A DNA stretch of 64,000 bases, taken from NCBI RefSeq assembly GCF_947502415.1, contig NZ_CANMZV010000001.1, positions 310,001 through 374,000 on the forward strand, read 5' to 3'. This DNA comes from an uncultured Photobacterium sp. GTDB taxonomy: Bacteria; Pseudomonadota; Gammaproteobacteria; Enterobacterales; Vibrionaceae. Positions within the stretch are counted from its first letter, which is position 1; every line of letters starts with the position of its first letter. The notes under the pieces are model-generated. The model saw nothing but the letters and a program-made list of their open reading frames with translations, made no database searches and was not told where the DNA came from. Both the position numbers and the translations under genes were made by a program. This document shows positions 26,444 to 33,832 of this stretch, piece by piece.

Positions 26444-27904
26444 TTATGAGTTTGAATCATGTTCATTAACTACATCGATTATGGAGCGATAATTTCGGGT
26501 TTTAAACCAAAGAGAAACTAAAACAAGTGAATTCGTATTAATGTTAAAAGCTTGGTTCGGAGCATTGTTATCGTAGGTGCCCGTTGGGACAGAGCGTAAG
26601 CCAAGGCTATTATTAATAACTTGTTTTTTGATCATTGAGCTGAATTCATCATCGAATAATACACTAAGACTTATCGCTATTTTATTACTAAACACCTGAG
26701 GGTTTTCTATAGGTTTTCCTCCTGCAGATGTGCTGAGCCAAGGAGTGCCGTAAAAGTATATATTGTTGTATGAAAACCATGGCGAGTGGCTCATTGCATC
26801 TTCGGCAAACACCCATGATTTCCCTGTACGCTTATAGTACTCATGATGAAGCTGATAGAGTTCATCAAGTTGATTCCACCAGCTATCACGCATGTGAAGT
26901 TCTATTGCACTAAGAGCATGAGGGTCTGTTGTGAAAAAAGGTAGATTTCGAGTATCAATAAGAAGAGGAACATTACTGACGTTTATCTGTTTGATATTGT
27001 TTTTACTGAATGCTTCGGAAACATTATAGCCGTAGAGCTTAAAACCCGTGGCGGCATATTGTAGATAACCAAGCCGACCTTCTTGCCTATACACTCTTCC
27101 TGTTCGTGTTTTGAGCTCACCATATAATGTCTTGTTATGGATAGCTGCGCTTAAATCCCATTTGGTTATGATTTGATTTATTTGTTCGGAAAATTGAGGC
27201 TTCATTTTTGAGGTGACATGTAACCATATTAAAAGGCGTCCAATGTCTAATGCCGACCAGCCATTTCCATTGGATTTACTCTTACTAAATCGACCAGATG
27301 GGAGAGCCGTTTGTGTATTGTATTCACGGTTTGGCAGCTTACCATTATAAAGAGGGAAGTTTGCCAAGGTGGAGAGTGTTTTTTCTATTTTAAATGATGC
27401 TTCATTTGAAGGCATCAGTTTCAATGCATCTAACGCTAATAATGCGGCTAGGCTGCTTGCGATATCCCACATTGTGCTATGTGGATACCCTTGCACGGAA
27501 TCAATTAGCCCTGTATCAGAATTCCAATTTCTTTCAATATAATATCTCGCTTTGTTAGCCAGAATCAGCTCTTGTCTAGTGAGAGGGATAGTCACAGGTT
27601 TTGCTAGTGATAAGCCTTTGGTTTCAAATGTATTTTCTGTTGTTGATTTGGACTCTTGGCTTTCAGCACTTGTGGGTATATCGTTTTCTATTGTTATTGG
27701 AGGTGCTACCGCTCGTCTTTGGAATCGAATTTCAGGTGTTTTTTGTTCAGGTTTGTGTTGGGTAACAGAGCGGTTTCCATAAAAGCTTGGCGGTTCTTCG
27801 TCTGATGTTTCAGATGCTATTGAGTAATAGCTGGAACTACTGATTATGAGCATAGCCATATAAGTGATTGAAAGTTGTCGGCAAAACCATGGCTTCATTT
27901 TCAT
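26444..27904 (-). CDS. DUF3131 protein, exported or membrane-anchored (copy 1)
   Basis: A 486-residue protein with an N-terminal hydrophobic segment (QLSITYMAMLIISSSSYYS), a charged linker and a C-terminal DUF3131 domain, whose fold is (alpha/alpha)6 and related to glucoamylase-like enzymes. Signatures are STMWD, LPNREYNTQTA, GWSALDIGRLL and the probable active-site motif QEGRLGYLQYAATGF. The upstream frame reaches 27988, but ATG 27904 removes an unlikely extension. It is on the opposite strand from the three tandem copies at 38-42 kb and shares the block with GH16. The family has no proven reaction; a beta-glucan-cleaving or -transferring activity is suggested by neighbours. Confidence 0.87.
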   Translation of the reverse strand: MKMKPWFCRQLSITYMAMLIISSSSYYSIASETSDEEPPSFYGNRSVTQHKPEQKTPEIRFQRRAVAPPITIENDIPTSAESQESKSTTENTFETKGLSLAKPVTIPLTRQELILANKARYYIERNWNSDTGLIDSVQGYPHSTMWDIASSLAALLALDALKLMPSNEASFKIEKTLSTLANFPLYNGKLPNREYNTQTALPSGRFSKSKSNGNGWSALDIGRLLIWLHVTSKMKPQFSEQINQIITKWDLSAAIHNKTLYGELKTRTGRVYRQEGRLGYLQYAATGFKLYGYNVSEAFSKNNIKQINVSNVPLLIDTRNLPFFTTDPHALSAIELHMRDSWWNQLDELYQLHHEYYKRTGKSWVFAEDAMSHSPWFSYNNIYFYGTPWLSTSAGGKPIENPQVFSNKIAISLSVLFDDEFSSMIKKQVINNSLGLRSVPTGTYDNNAPNQAFNINTNSLVLVSLWFKTRNYRSIIDVVNEHDSNS

Positions 27905-28196
27905 ACTTACTGATAAAGCGAACTTAACAACATGATAAGTCAAAAAAATATTAATCGCAGTCAGACTTCGTGAGGTGTTACATAACACGTGGACTTAATC
28001 TATGAAGATGTGAGTAGCTTCAAAGTTTGTATCATAAGTTGCTTCGAGTCTGGCTGTGCTAACGATAAAAAGCCTGACAGGGAAATTGAACTGCATATAA
28101 TCCATATGCAATCGGTATAACTTGTCATGAGTTGGTAAGTATGGGCTTTATCTAAGCCTGGAATCATGTAAAAGAGAAGAATTTCTGGAGTAAGCT

Positions 28197-28439
28197 ATGT
28201 TTTTTTGGTTACTTTTTTATTTGTTTTTCTTTTTAGTTTCAGTATGCCTCGGTTATAAAAAAGGCCATTTATTAGCTGGGATATTATTAGGCTACGTATT
28301 AGGTCCAGTAGGGGCGATACTCATGTACTTAAGTAAAGATAAAAGACATGTTGAGTGCCCAAACTGCCAGCAAATGATTCTAAGGGATTCGTATATTTGT
28401 CCTAAGTGTAAATGTAAAGTAAGAGTTTCAGCTGTTTAG
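28197..28439 (+). CDS. Small membrane protein with C-terminal zinc ribbon
   Basis: An 80-residue protein with two hydrophobic segments (residues 2-18 and 26-44), then a treble-clef-like zinc ribbon with paired CxxC knuckles (CPNC and CPKC) and a basic tail. The 15-base gap to the coiled-coil membrane gene that follows implies an operon. The pairing of membrane and ribbon is common but without a defined function; it might anchor or sense the synthase machinery. Its own start has GGAG upstream. Confidence 0.65.
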   Translation: MFFWLLFYLFFFLVSVCLGYKKGHLLAGILLGYVLGPVGAILMYLSKDKRHVECPNCQQMILRDSYICPKCKCKVRVSAV

Positions 28440-28453
28440 TAAGGGGTAATTAA

Positions 28454-29269
28454 ATGGATAGGGATGTTGCTATAAACTTGAGTGACAAAAGTATGGTTTC
28501 TCTACCTGTAGGCAGGGTGTGGGTCTTTATTATTATGGTTGTTACCGTTCTTATTGCTCAAATAACTTATTCTGCATGGACCAATAAGGTAAATGAAAAA
28601 CTAATAAATGAAAAGGTGTCAATTATTAATTCTCAGAGTTCTAGAATTGATACTTTGGAGTCTGAATTATTGACCTTGTCTGAACAATTAGGTTATTTGA
28701 AACAAGAGTTAAATTCGAATAGTGCTATTGTTGTTGATAAAAATAGTCAGGTTGCTATTTTAGAATCGAAGCTTAAACAAGCGAAACGTTATAACAATAA
28801 GTATAAAAAACAGCTGATTGCATTTAGGGAAAACTATCAATTACAACTCGATAATGAGTTGGCTTCTGAGAGGTTGAAACTCTCAGAAGCACAAAGTGAG
28901 TTGGACAATGAGCTAAGAGATGTGCGTTCACAGAAAGTTGAAATCAGTTCTAAAATAAACGATATAGGTGAATGGGAAAGGAAAAAGCACGAGTTTGATA
29001 AATTGTATACGAATTCAGCTATGCAAGCACAAAATGAAGAGCGGGTGAGTAAGCTTATGGACCAGTTTAATCGACTTCGTATTGATTTGGATGTGGTCAA
29101 TGAGTGCGATAAAGACTATTTGTATCGTTATAACGAGGCGAAAAGTATCTTAAATCATATCCGGACATTTATTCAGAAGTATGAAATGAATCAGGACTAT
29201 TATTTTTTTGTAATATCAAATGATAGTTTAATTAGTTCGCATAATAGAAAGTTGTGTTTAAGAAACTGA
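28454..29269 (+). CDS. Single-pass membrane protein with long coiled coil
   Basis: A 271-residue protein with one transmembrane helix (VWVFIIMVVTVLIAQITYSA, residues 24-43) followed by a very charged, heptad-rich coiled coil through residue 200 and a tyrosine-rich C-terminal domain. A short N-terminal cytosolic tail suggests the coiled coil reaches the periplasm. No family is recognised. It is in an operon with the zinc-ribbon protein at the edge of the polysaccharide block and might be a scaffold, but this is a guess. Confidence 0.62.
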   Translation: MDRDVAINLSDKSMVSLPVGRVWVFIIMVVTVLIAQITYSAWTNKVNEKLINEKVSIINSQSSRIDTLESELLTLSEQLGYLKQELNSNSAIVVDKNSQVAILESKLKQAKRYNNKYKKQLIAFRENYQLQLDNELASERLKLSEAQSELDNELRDVRSQKVEISSKINDIGEWERKKHEFDKLYTNSAMQAQNEERVSKLMDQFNRLRIDLDVVNECDKDYLYRYNEAKSILNHIRTFIQKYEMNQDYYFFVISNDSLISSHNRKLCLRN

Positions 29270-29353
29270 AATCAATTATAAACATAAAAATGACACCTAA
29301 TATCTTCCTGGATTCATCAGCGAGTGTAGGATATACAATGGCAGTTCCAAGAG

Positions 29354-30343
29354 TCAGAATGAAAATGAGTAAGCGATGGTAATTGAACCATCTTTAAAGC
29401 GTCCAGTACCTGCACTGCGTTTGGAATGATTCCATCGGTTCCCCGAGTAGTTGTTGTACTGAATAGTTATTGTGCCAGGTCGCCAGTCAAAGTAGCCGAA
29501 GCCATAGGTAAAGTCCGGGTTCCAGGGCTGCTTTTGGTTGTCGTCAAAATAATAGAATGCAGTGGCGTTGACATACCAGTTACCAATAATTGAATACTTA
29601 CAGCCAAGGCTCATTGTTCTGTGGCCATTTTTATAGCTTGTTGAGGCTAAATCGAAGTATTCAGGAGTGTAGTTAAAATCGATTTGGCAACCAATAGCCC
29701 CATTATCAGTGAAAGTTAGCCAATCATCAAAAGGGGCTGTTACCGGAAACTTCCATCCTATTGACCATGTTCCTTGGTCAAAGTTGGTGACAGGTTGATC
29801 TTCTGTTGATGAAAAACGGTTTCCACCATAGTTTGCATACATAAGGCTAAAAGTATAAGGCCGCCAATCATTGTATCCGAAAACATAGGTGAAATCCGGG
29901 TTCCAAGGTTGTTGTTGATCTTTGTCGAAATAGTAATAGAAAGTGCTGGCAATAAACCAGTTACCAAGAAGCGTATATTTAAGCGATAGCGTTGCCGCTG
30001 TGTTGTTGTTTGTGGGGCCATTGGTTGCATTTGCAGGAATGTTAGCTGCCGGTGTTTCAAGAAGAGGGTAGCCAATTGCCGCATTTCCACTCAGGCCGCT
30101 AAACAGGGTTTTATCGTTTTGCACCCATTCTTTAAAAGGGAGGGCAAATGAGCTTGAAACGCCTTTCCAGATTAATTCAGATTCAGTGTTCTCTTTTACA
30201 TCATCGTCTTGGGGAGATGTTGTGATGTTTGGCGATTTAGGAAGGGGGGCATACTGTTTAGACTTTAATAAATACTCATTAGCATATCCGGGGAACGGGA
30301 ATGCTAAACAGCAAGCTATTAATAGAGTTATAAAATATACCAT
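29354..30343 (-). CDS. Outer-membrane barrel protein with an internal duplication
   Basis: A 329-residue exported protein (signal peptide ending GYA). The mature part contains two copies of one module: GNWFIASTFYYYFDKDQQQPWNPDFTYVFGYNDWRP and GNWYVNATAFYYFDDNQKQPWNPDFTYGFGYFDWRP, roughly 140 residues apart, each followed by a Y-NY-GNR strand. It ends in SITIAYSFSF, a BAM-type terminal strand. These repeats are best read as amphipathic strands of a barrel. I do not recognise the family. Its position inside the polysaccharide block makes it a candidate outer-membrane exit pore, but binding or a structural role is also possible. Confidence 0.7.
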   Translation of the reverse strand: MVYFITLLIACCLAFPFPGYANEYLLKSKQYAPLPKSPNITTSPQDDDVKENTESELIWKGVSSSFALPFKEWVQNDKTLFSGLSGNAAIGYPLLETPAANIPANATNGPTNNNTAATLSLKYTLLGNWFIASTFYYYFDKDQQQPWNPDFTYVFGYNDWRPYTFSLMYANYGGNRFSSTEDQPVTNFDQGTWSIGWKFPVTAPFDDWLTFTDNGAIGCQIDFNYTPEYFDLASTSYKNGHRTMSLGCKYSIIGNWYVNATAFYYFDDNQKQPWNPDFTYGFGYFDWRPGTITIQYNNYSGNRWNHSKRSAGTGRFKDGSITIAYSFSF

Positions 30344-30573
30344 GGTGTCCTACTAGTTAGTTAACTACTGAATCACTAGGAGAAGCACAAAAAAATTTGT
30401 GATTTATCTTGTATTTCACAGTCCTACAGCAAATCATTTGTATGATTATTTCTACTTTCATGTTGGCTTTACTAGACTCTATGTTGTAAATGTTGAGTAT
30501 TTAAATTGACAAAAAAAAACGCATTATGCAACATGTTGTTTAGTGGCTGTTATATCTAGCAGGAATTAAGTAA

Positions 30574-31833
30574 ATGGGCGAGATCCTTTTGGTTGATGAT
30601 AACCGGGCAACGCGGATGTTTATGGCAACAGTGCTTTCCAAGCGAGGTTACACTGTAACAACCGCAAGCGATGGCGCTCAGGCACTTAAGGTTCTTGATG
30701 AATGTAAAAATATTCAGTTTGTTCTGAGTGATTGGATGATGCCAGGTATGGATGGCATTGAATTGTGTGATCGACTGAAGTCAGGAGATTATTCTCGTTA
30801 TATTTTCTTTGTTCTGTTATCTGGTAAAGATGATCATGAATCAATTGTCAGGGGAATTAATGCCGGAGCTGATGATTTTGTTGTAAAAGACACAAAAGTA
30901 GAAGAAATCATTGCTCGCATTCAGGCCGGTTTTCGTACTTTGGCCCTTCATAATGAAGTGTTGCATCAGAAGTTAGAATTAGATCAGGCATACGCGACAA
31001 TAAAGAAAGATTTAGACTCGGCTGCGGATTTAATACGAAAGTTATTACCTTCGAAAAAGAAGTTGAATGGCGTTGAGTTAAGCTATGTCTCTGTACCAAG
31101 TGCTCAGATTGGTGGAGATATGCTTGGATATATTCAGCTTGATGATAATAATGTTGCCTTTTATTTACTAGACGTTGCTGGTCATGGTGTATCATCGGCA
31201 TTAATGTCGTTTTCTGTTCAGCAAAGTTTAAGTGCTCATTCAGAGAAAGGTTCGATAGTAAAATTTCCCATCCCCAAATATCCGTATTATAGAATAACGC
31301 CTCCCCATGAAGTATTGAATCAATTAAACAAAATATACCAGAGTGATGATGATAATCTACTCTATTTTACTATGGTATATGCAGTTTTGAATGTTAAAAC
31401 AGGATTGCTCTCATATTCAGTCGCTGGTCATCCCCCTCCTGTTTGGTTGCATAGTAAAGGTGGAAATGCTGAGTTTGTTGGCCAGGATGGTTTCGTGATA
31501 GGCGCATTTGATTTTGTTGATTATACAACATCAACAATTCAATTAGAGCCTGGCGATAAATTTTGGGTTTATTCAGATGGCCTTACAGAAGCTGAAAATG
31601 GAGAGCAACAATATACAGAAAAAAGGCTAATAAAAACGATTAAAGAATTATATAAACATCCAACAAGTATGCTTACTGAACGATTGTTCGATAGGGTGAA
31701 AAATTGGCAGCAATCAGATCAGTTTCAGGATGATGTAAGTATTCTTGTCATGGAGTGGACTGGCTTTTTAAAAGGAGAGAAATTATGCGATTCGAGATTA
31801 TCCACCGTGGTCAATGCACGATTCTTCAAATAA
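30574..31833 (+). CDS. Response regulator with PP2C (SpoIIE/RsbU-type) phosphatase domain
   Basis: A 419-residue protein: an N-terminal receiver (VDDNRATR, phosphoacceptor D53 in LSDWMMPGMDG, then K in VVKD), a coiled linker near residues 125-150 and a C-terminal SpoIIE-type PP2C domain with QIGGDMLGY, DVAGHGVSSALMS, AGHPPPVW, YSDGLTEAEN and DDVSIL. Such proteins dephosphorylate a STAS antagonist when the receiver is phosphorylated. Its stop lies inside the STAS gene that follows, which is the obvious substrate. Unlike V. fischeri SypE and Pseudomonas HsbR, no kinase domain is fused; a separate kinase gene is at 33363. Confidence 0.92.
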   Translation: MGEILLVDDNRATRMFMATVLSKRGYTVTTASDGAQALKVLDECKNIQFVLSDWMMPGMDGIELCDRLKSGDYSRYIFFVLLSGKDDHESIVRGINAGADDFVVKDTKVEEIIARIQAGFRTLALHNEVLHQKLELDQAYATIKKDLDSAADLIRKLLPSKKKLNGVELSYVSVPSAQIGGDMLGYIQLDDNNVAFYLLDVAGHGVSSALMSFSVQQSLSAHSEKGSIVKFPIPKYPYYRITPPHEVLNQLNKIYQSDDDNLLYFTMVYAVLNVKTGLLSYSVAGHPPPVWLHSKGGNAEFVGQDGFVIGAFDFVDYTTSTIQLEPGDKFWVYSDGLTEAENGEQQYTEKRLIKTIKELYKHPTSMLTERLFDRVKNWQQSDQFQDDVSILVMEWTGFLKGEKLCDSRLSTVVNARFFK

Positions 31834-32117
31834 AAGAGGCACGATTTGACGCAAAACTAGCACCAGTGTTTCGAGGGGAAGTCGAAAAATTATTAGATAC
31901 AGTTGGTACGAGTTTAGTTTTGGAGTTGTCTGATGTTCGTTTCATGGATAGTAGTGGTTTAGGTGCAATCATGGGGGTTTATAAAATGCTTAAAGGCAAA
32001 AAAATTAGTGTGGTTAATCCGCAGCGTGCAGTTATAGAGTTATTAAAACTAACGCGCATGGAGAAATTAATTAATTGTTATGATTCGATTGAAGATGCCG
32101 TAGCAACAGTGGCCTAA
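31785..32117 (+). CDS. STAS-domain anti-sigma-factor antagonist-like protein
   Basis: A 110-residue single STAS domain. ATG 31785 (MRFEIIHRG) is preferred, with GGAGAG just upstream, and it overlaps the phosphatase gene by 49 bases. The phosphorylation site motif is FMDSSGLGAIMG, with S56 the likely target, the same number as the regulatory serine of V. fischeri SypA. In partner switching the unphosphorylated form binds an effector or kinase. Here the effector may be the sugar nucleotidyltransferase or the GT2 synthase rather than a sigma factor, since no sigma gene is near. That is inferred. Confidence 0.92.
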   Translation: MRFEIIHRGQCTILQIKEARFDAKLAPVFRGEVEKLLDTVGTSLVLELSDVRFMDSSGLGAIMGVYKMLKGKKISVVNPQRAVIELLKLTRMEKLINCYDSIEDAVATVA

Positions 32118-32134
32118 ATTATAAGGAGCTGAAT

Positions 32135-33301
32135 ATGAAAGGAATGATACTGGCCGCAGGCAAAGGAACTCGTGTTAAGCCGATCACTTATACGATACCT
32201 AAGCCCATGATTCCTATTTTGGGTAAGCCTGTTATGGAATCAATGATTCAGCTTTTTGCCGCACATGGCATTGATAAAATTGTTGTCAATACAAGCCATC
32301 TTGCTGAAGTGATAGAAAATTATTTTGGTGATGGCCATCATTTCAATGTTCAGCTTTCATATTCATACGAAGGTGAAATTCGGGATGGAGAATTTGTTAG
32401 CAAGGCACTGGGTTCTGCTGGTGGGATGCGGAAAATTCAGGATTTCTCTGGTTTTTTTGATGAAACATTTGTTGTTGTATGTGGTGATGCCTGGATTGAT
32501 CTTGATCTGACGGAAGCGATGAGACGGCATAAGGAAAGAGGCGGCATTGCAACTATTATTACTCGTGATGTTGATATTAGTGAAGTGAGTAAGTATGGGG
32601 TAGTGGTAACGAATGAGCATAGTCAGGTTACAAGTTTTCAGGAAAAGCCAAGTATAAATGAAGCCTTATCAACCCAAATAAATACGGGGATTTATATTTT
32701 TGAGCCTGCCATTTTTGAGTTTATTCCTAGAGGCGAGGAATTCGACATTGGTAGTCAATTATTTCCTCTGTTAGTTGAAAGGAAAGTCCCGTTTTATGCG
32801 ACTAATATGAGTTTTCAATGGTTAGATGTCGGTAATATCAGCGATATATGGGCGGTGACAAAAGAAATTTTGTATGGAAAAGTACCTGGATACCCGATTC
32901 CTGGCACTCAAATGAAACCTGGTGTTTGGGTTGGAATCAATACTGTTTTAAATCTTGATGAATGTAAGTTGAAACCTCCTGTGATTATAAGCAGCGGTTG
33001 TGAAGTTCAGAGTGGCTCGACTATTGAAGGGCCTGCTGTTATTGGAGCTAACTGTAAAATTGAAACTGGCTCTGTAATTGTAGAGAGCCTGATAAGCGAT
33101 TATGTTCAAGTTTGTCATGATGCTTATGTCGATAACAAAATTGTCTTTGGTGATTATTTCATTAGTCATGATGGATATGCTCAATCTTTAACAGAGATGG
33201 ATGCTGTACATGTATTAAAAGATAGAAGGCATGTTCAACCATTAGCTGGGTTTAATGGTGGTAATCATTTATACCTGACTAAATCTGATGGAGCGGAATG
33301 A
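32135..33301 (+). CDS. Sugar-1-phosphate nucleotidyltransferase (COG1208)
   Basis: A 388-residue NDP-sugar pyrophosphorylase that activates a sugar-1-phosphate. The N-terminal catalytic domain begins ILAAGKGTRVKPITYTIPKPMIPI with the signature GxGTR and K of PKPM; VVVCGDAWID supplies the metal-binding aspartate and FQEKPS the substrate lysine. The C-terminal half is a left-handed beta-helix (hexapeptide repeats around VIISSGCEVQSGSTIEGPAVIGANC). Substrate could be glucose- or mannose-1-phosphate. It is embedded between the STAS and kinase genes, suggesting it supplies precursor to the GT2 synthase downstream. AAGGAG precedes ATG 32135. Confidence 0.9.
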   Translation: MKGMILAAGKGTRVKPITYTIPKPMIPILGKPVMESMIQLFAAHGIDKIVVNTSHLAEVIENYFGDGHHFNVQLSYSYEGEIRDGEFVSKALGSAGGMRKIQDFSGFFDETFVVVCGDAWIDLDLTEAMRRHKERGGIATIITRDVDISEVSKYGVVVTNEHSQVTSFQEKPSINEALSTQINTGIYIFEPAIFEFIPRGEEFDIGSQLFPLLVERKVPFYATNMSFQWLDVGNISDIWAVTKEILYGKVPGYPIPGTQMKPGVWVGINTVLNLDECKLKPPVIISSGCEVQSGSTIEGPAVIGANCKIETGSVIVESLISDYVQVCHDAYVDNKIVFGDYFISHDGYAQSLTEMDAVHVLKDRRHVQPLAGFNGGNHLYLTKSDGAE

Positions 33302-33308
33302 TTTATTT

Positions 33309-33343
33309 AATAATGAATAATGAATAATGAATAATGAATAATG
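33309..33343 (+). repeat. Five perfect 7-bp tandem repeats (AATAATG)
   Basis: Five head-to-tail copies of AATAATG between the stop of the nucleotidyltransferase gene (33301) and the kinase start (33363). Each unit carries an ATG, and the unit length is not a multiple of three. The position just upstream of the ribosome binding site makes slippage-driven variation of translation possible. Confidence 0.9.
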
Positions 33344-33362
33344 AGTAAGAAAGGGCTGCATA

Positions 33363-33818
33363 ATGGAGATGTTATTGCATCGTTTTAATAAGCAGTATGA
33401 AAGTTCATCTGATATTTCGAGATATATAGCAGATGACATAAGGCAATTTGTTTCGCAACTTGATGTTATTGATGGTGTTGTGGAACAGGTAGAGCTTTGT
33501 CTTGTTGAAATTGTCAATAATGCTTATGAACATGCCTATCATTATGTTGATGGTTGTACGATTGAAATATCGTGTTTAATAAATTCAGATGGTGACTTGT
33601 TAGTAGCCGTGTCTGATTATGGTAGTTCTATCGCCGAGGATGAGTTTAAACAGTATATAAATTCAGAATTTATAGAGCCAAATCCAGAAGACCCGAGCAC
33701 TTGGGTAACGTCGGGGAGAGGGCTTATTATTGTTATCGAGCTCATGGACAAACTTGATTTTATCAAAGAAGGCAGTAAAAACACTTTTGTTCTCCATAAA
33801 AAAATATCCAGTCGATAG
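33363..33818 (+). CDS. RsbW-like anti-sigma serine kinase (HATPase)
   Basis: A 151-residue GHKL-type ATPase. The N-box is visible as CLVEIVNNAYEHAYH (residues 42-56), followed by VAVSDYGSSI (G1) and TSGRGLIIVIELMD (G2). This is the RsbW/SpoIIAB form, which phosphorylates a STAS partner. The STAS protein at 31785 and the phosphatase at 30574 complete the switch, so this kinase probably counteracts the phosphatase. The five 7-bp repeats lie directly upstream; an AGAAAGGG site precedes ATG 33363. Confidence 0.92.
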   Translation: MEMLLHRFNKQYESSSDISRYIADDIRQFVSQLDVIDGVVEQVELCLVEIVNNAYEHAYHYVDGCTIEISCLINSDGDLLVAVSDYGSSIAEDEFKQYINSEFIEPNPEDPSTWVTSGRGLIIVIELMDKLDFIKEGSKNTFVLHKKISSR

Positions 33819-33832
33819 TGTTAAGGAGCATT

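Noticed and set aside
30410-30432. CRP site in the gap before the phosphatase gene
   Set aside because: TGTGA and TCACA are both present, but separated by 13 bases rather than six.
33309-33343. CRISPR-like array
   Set aside because: The 7-base units are contiguous without spacers; this is a simple tandem repeat.
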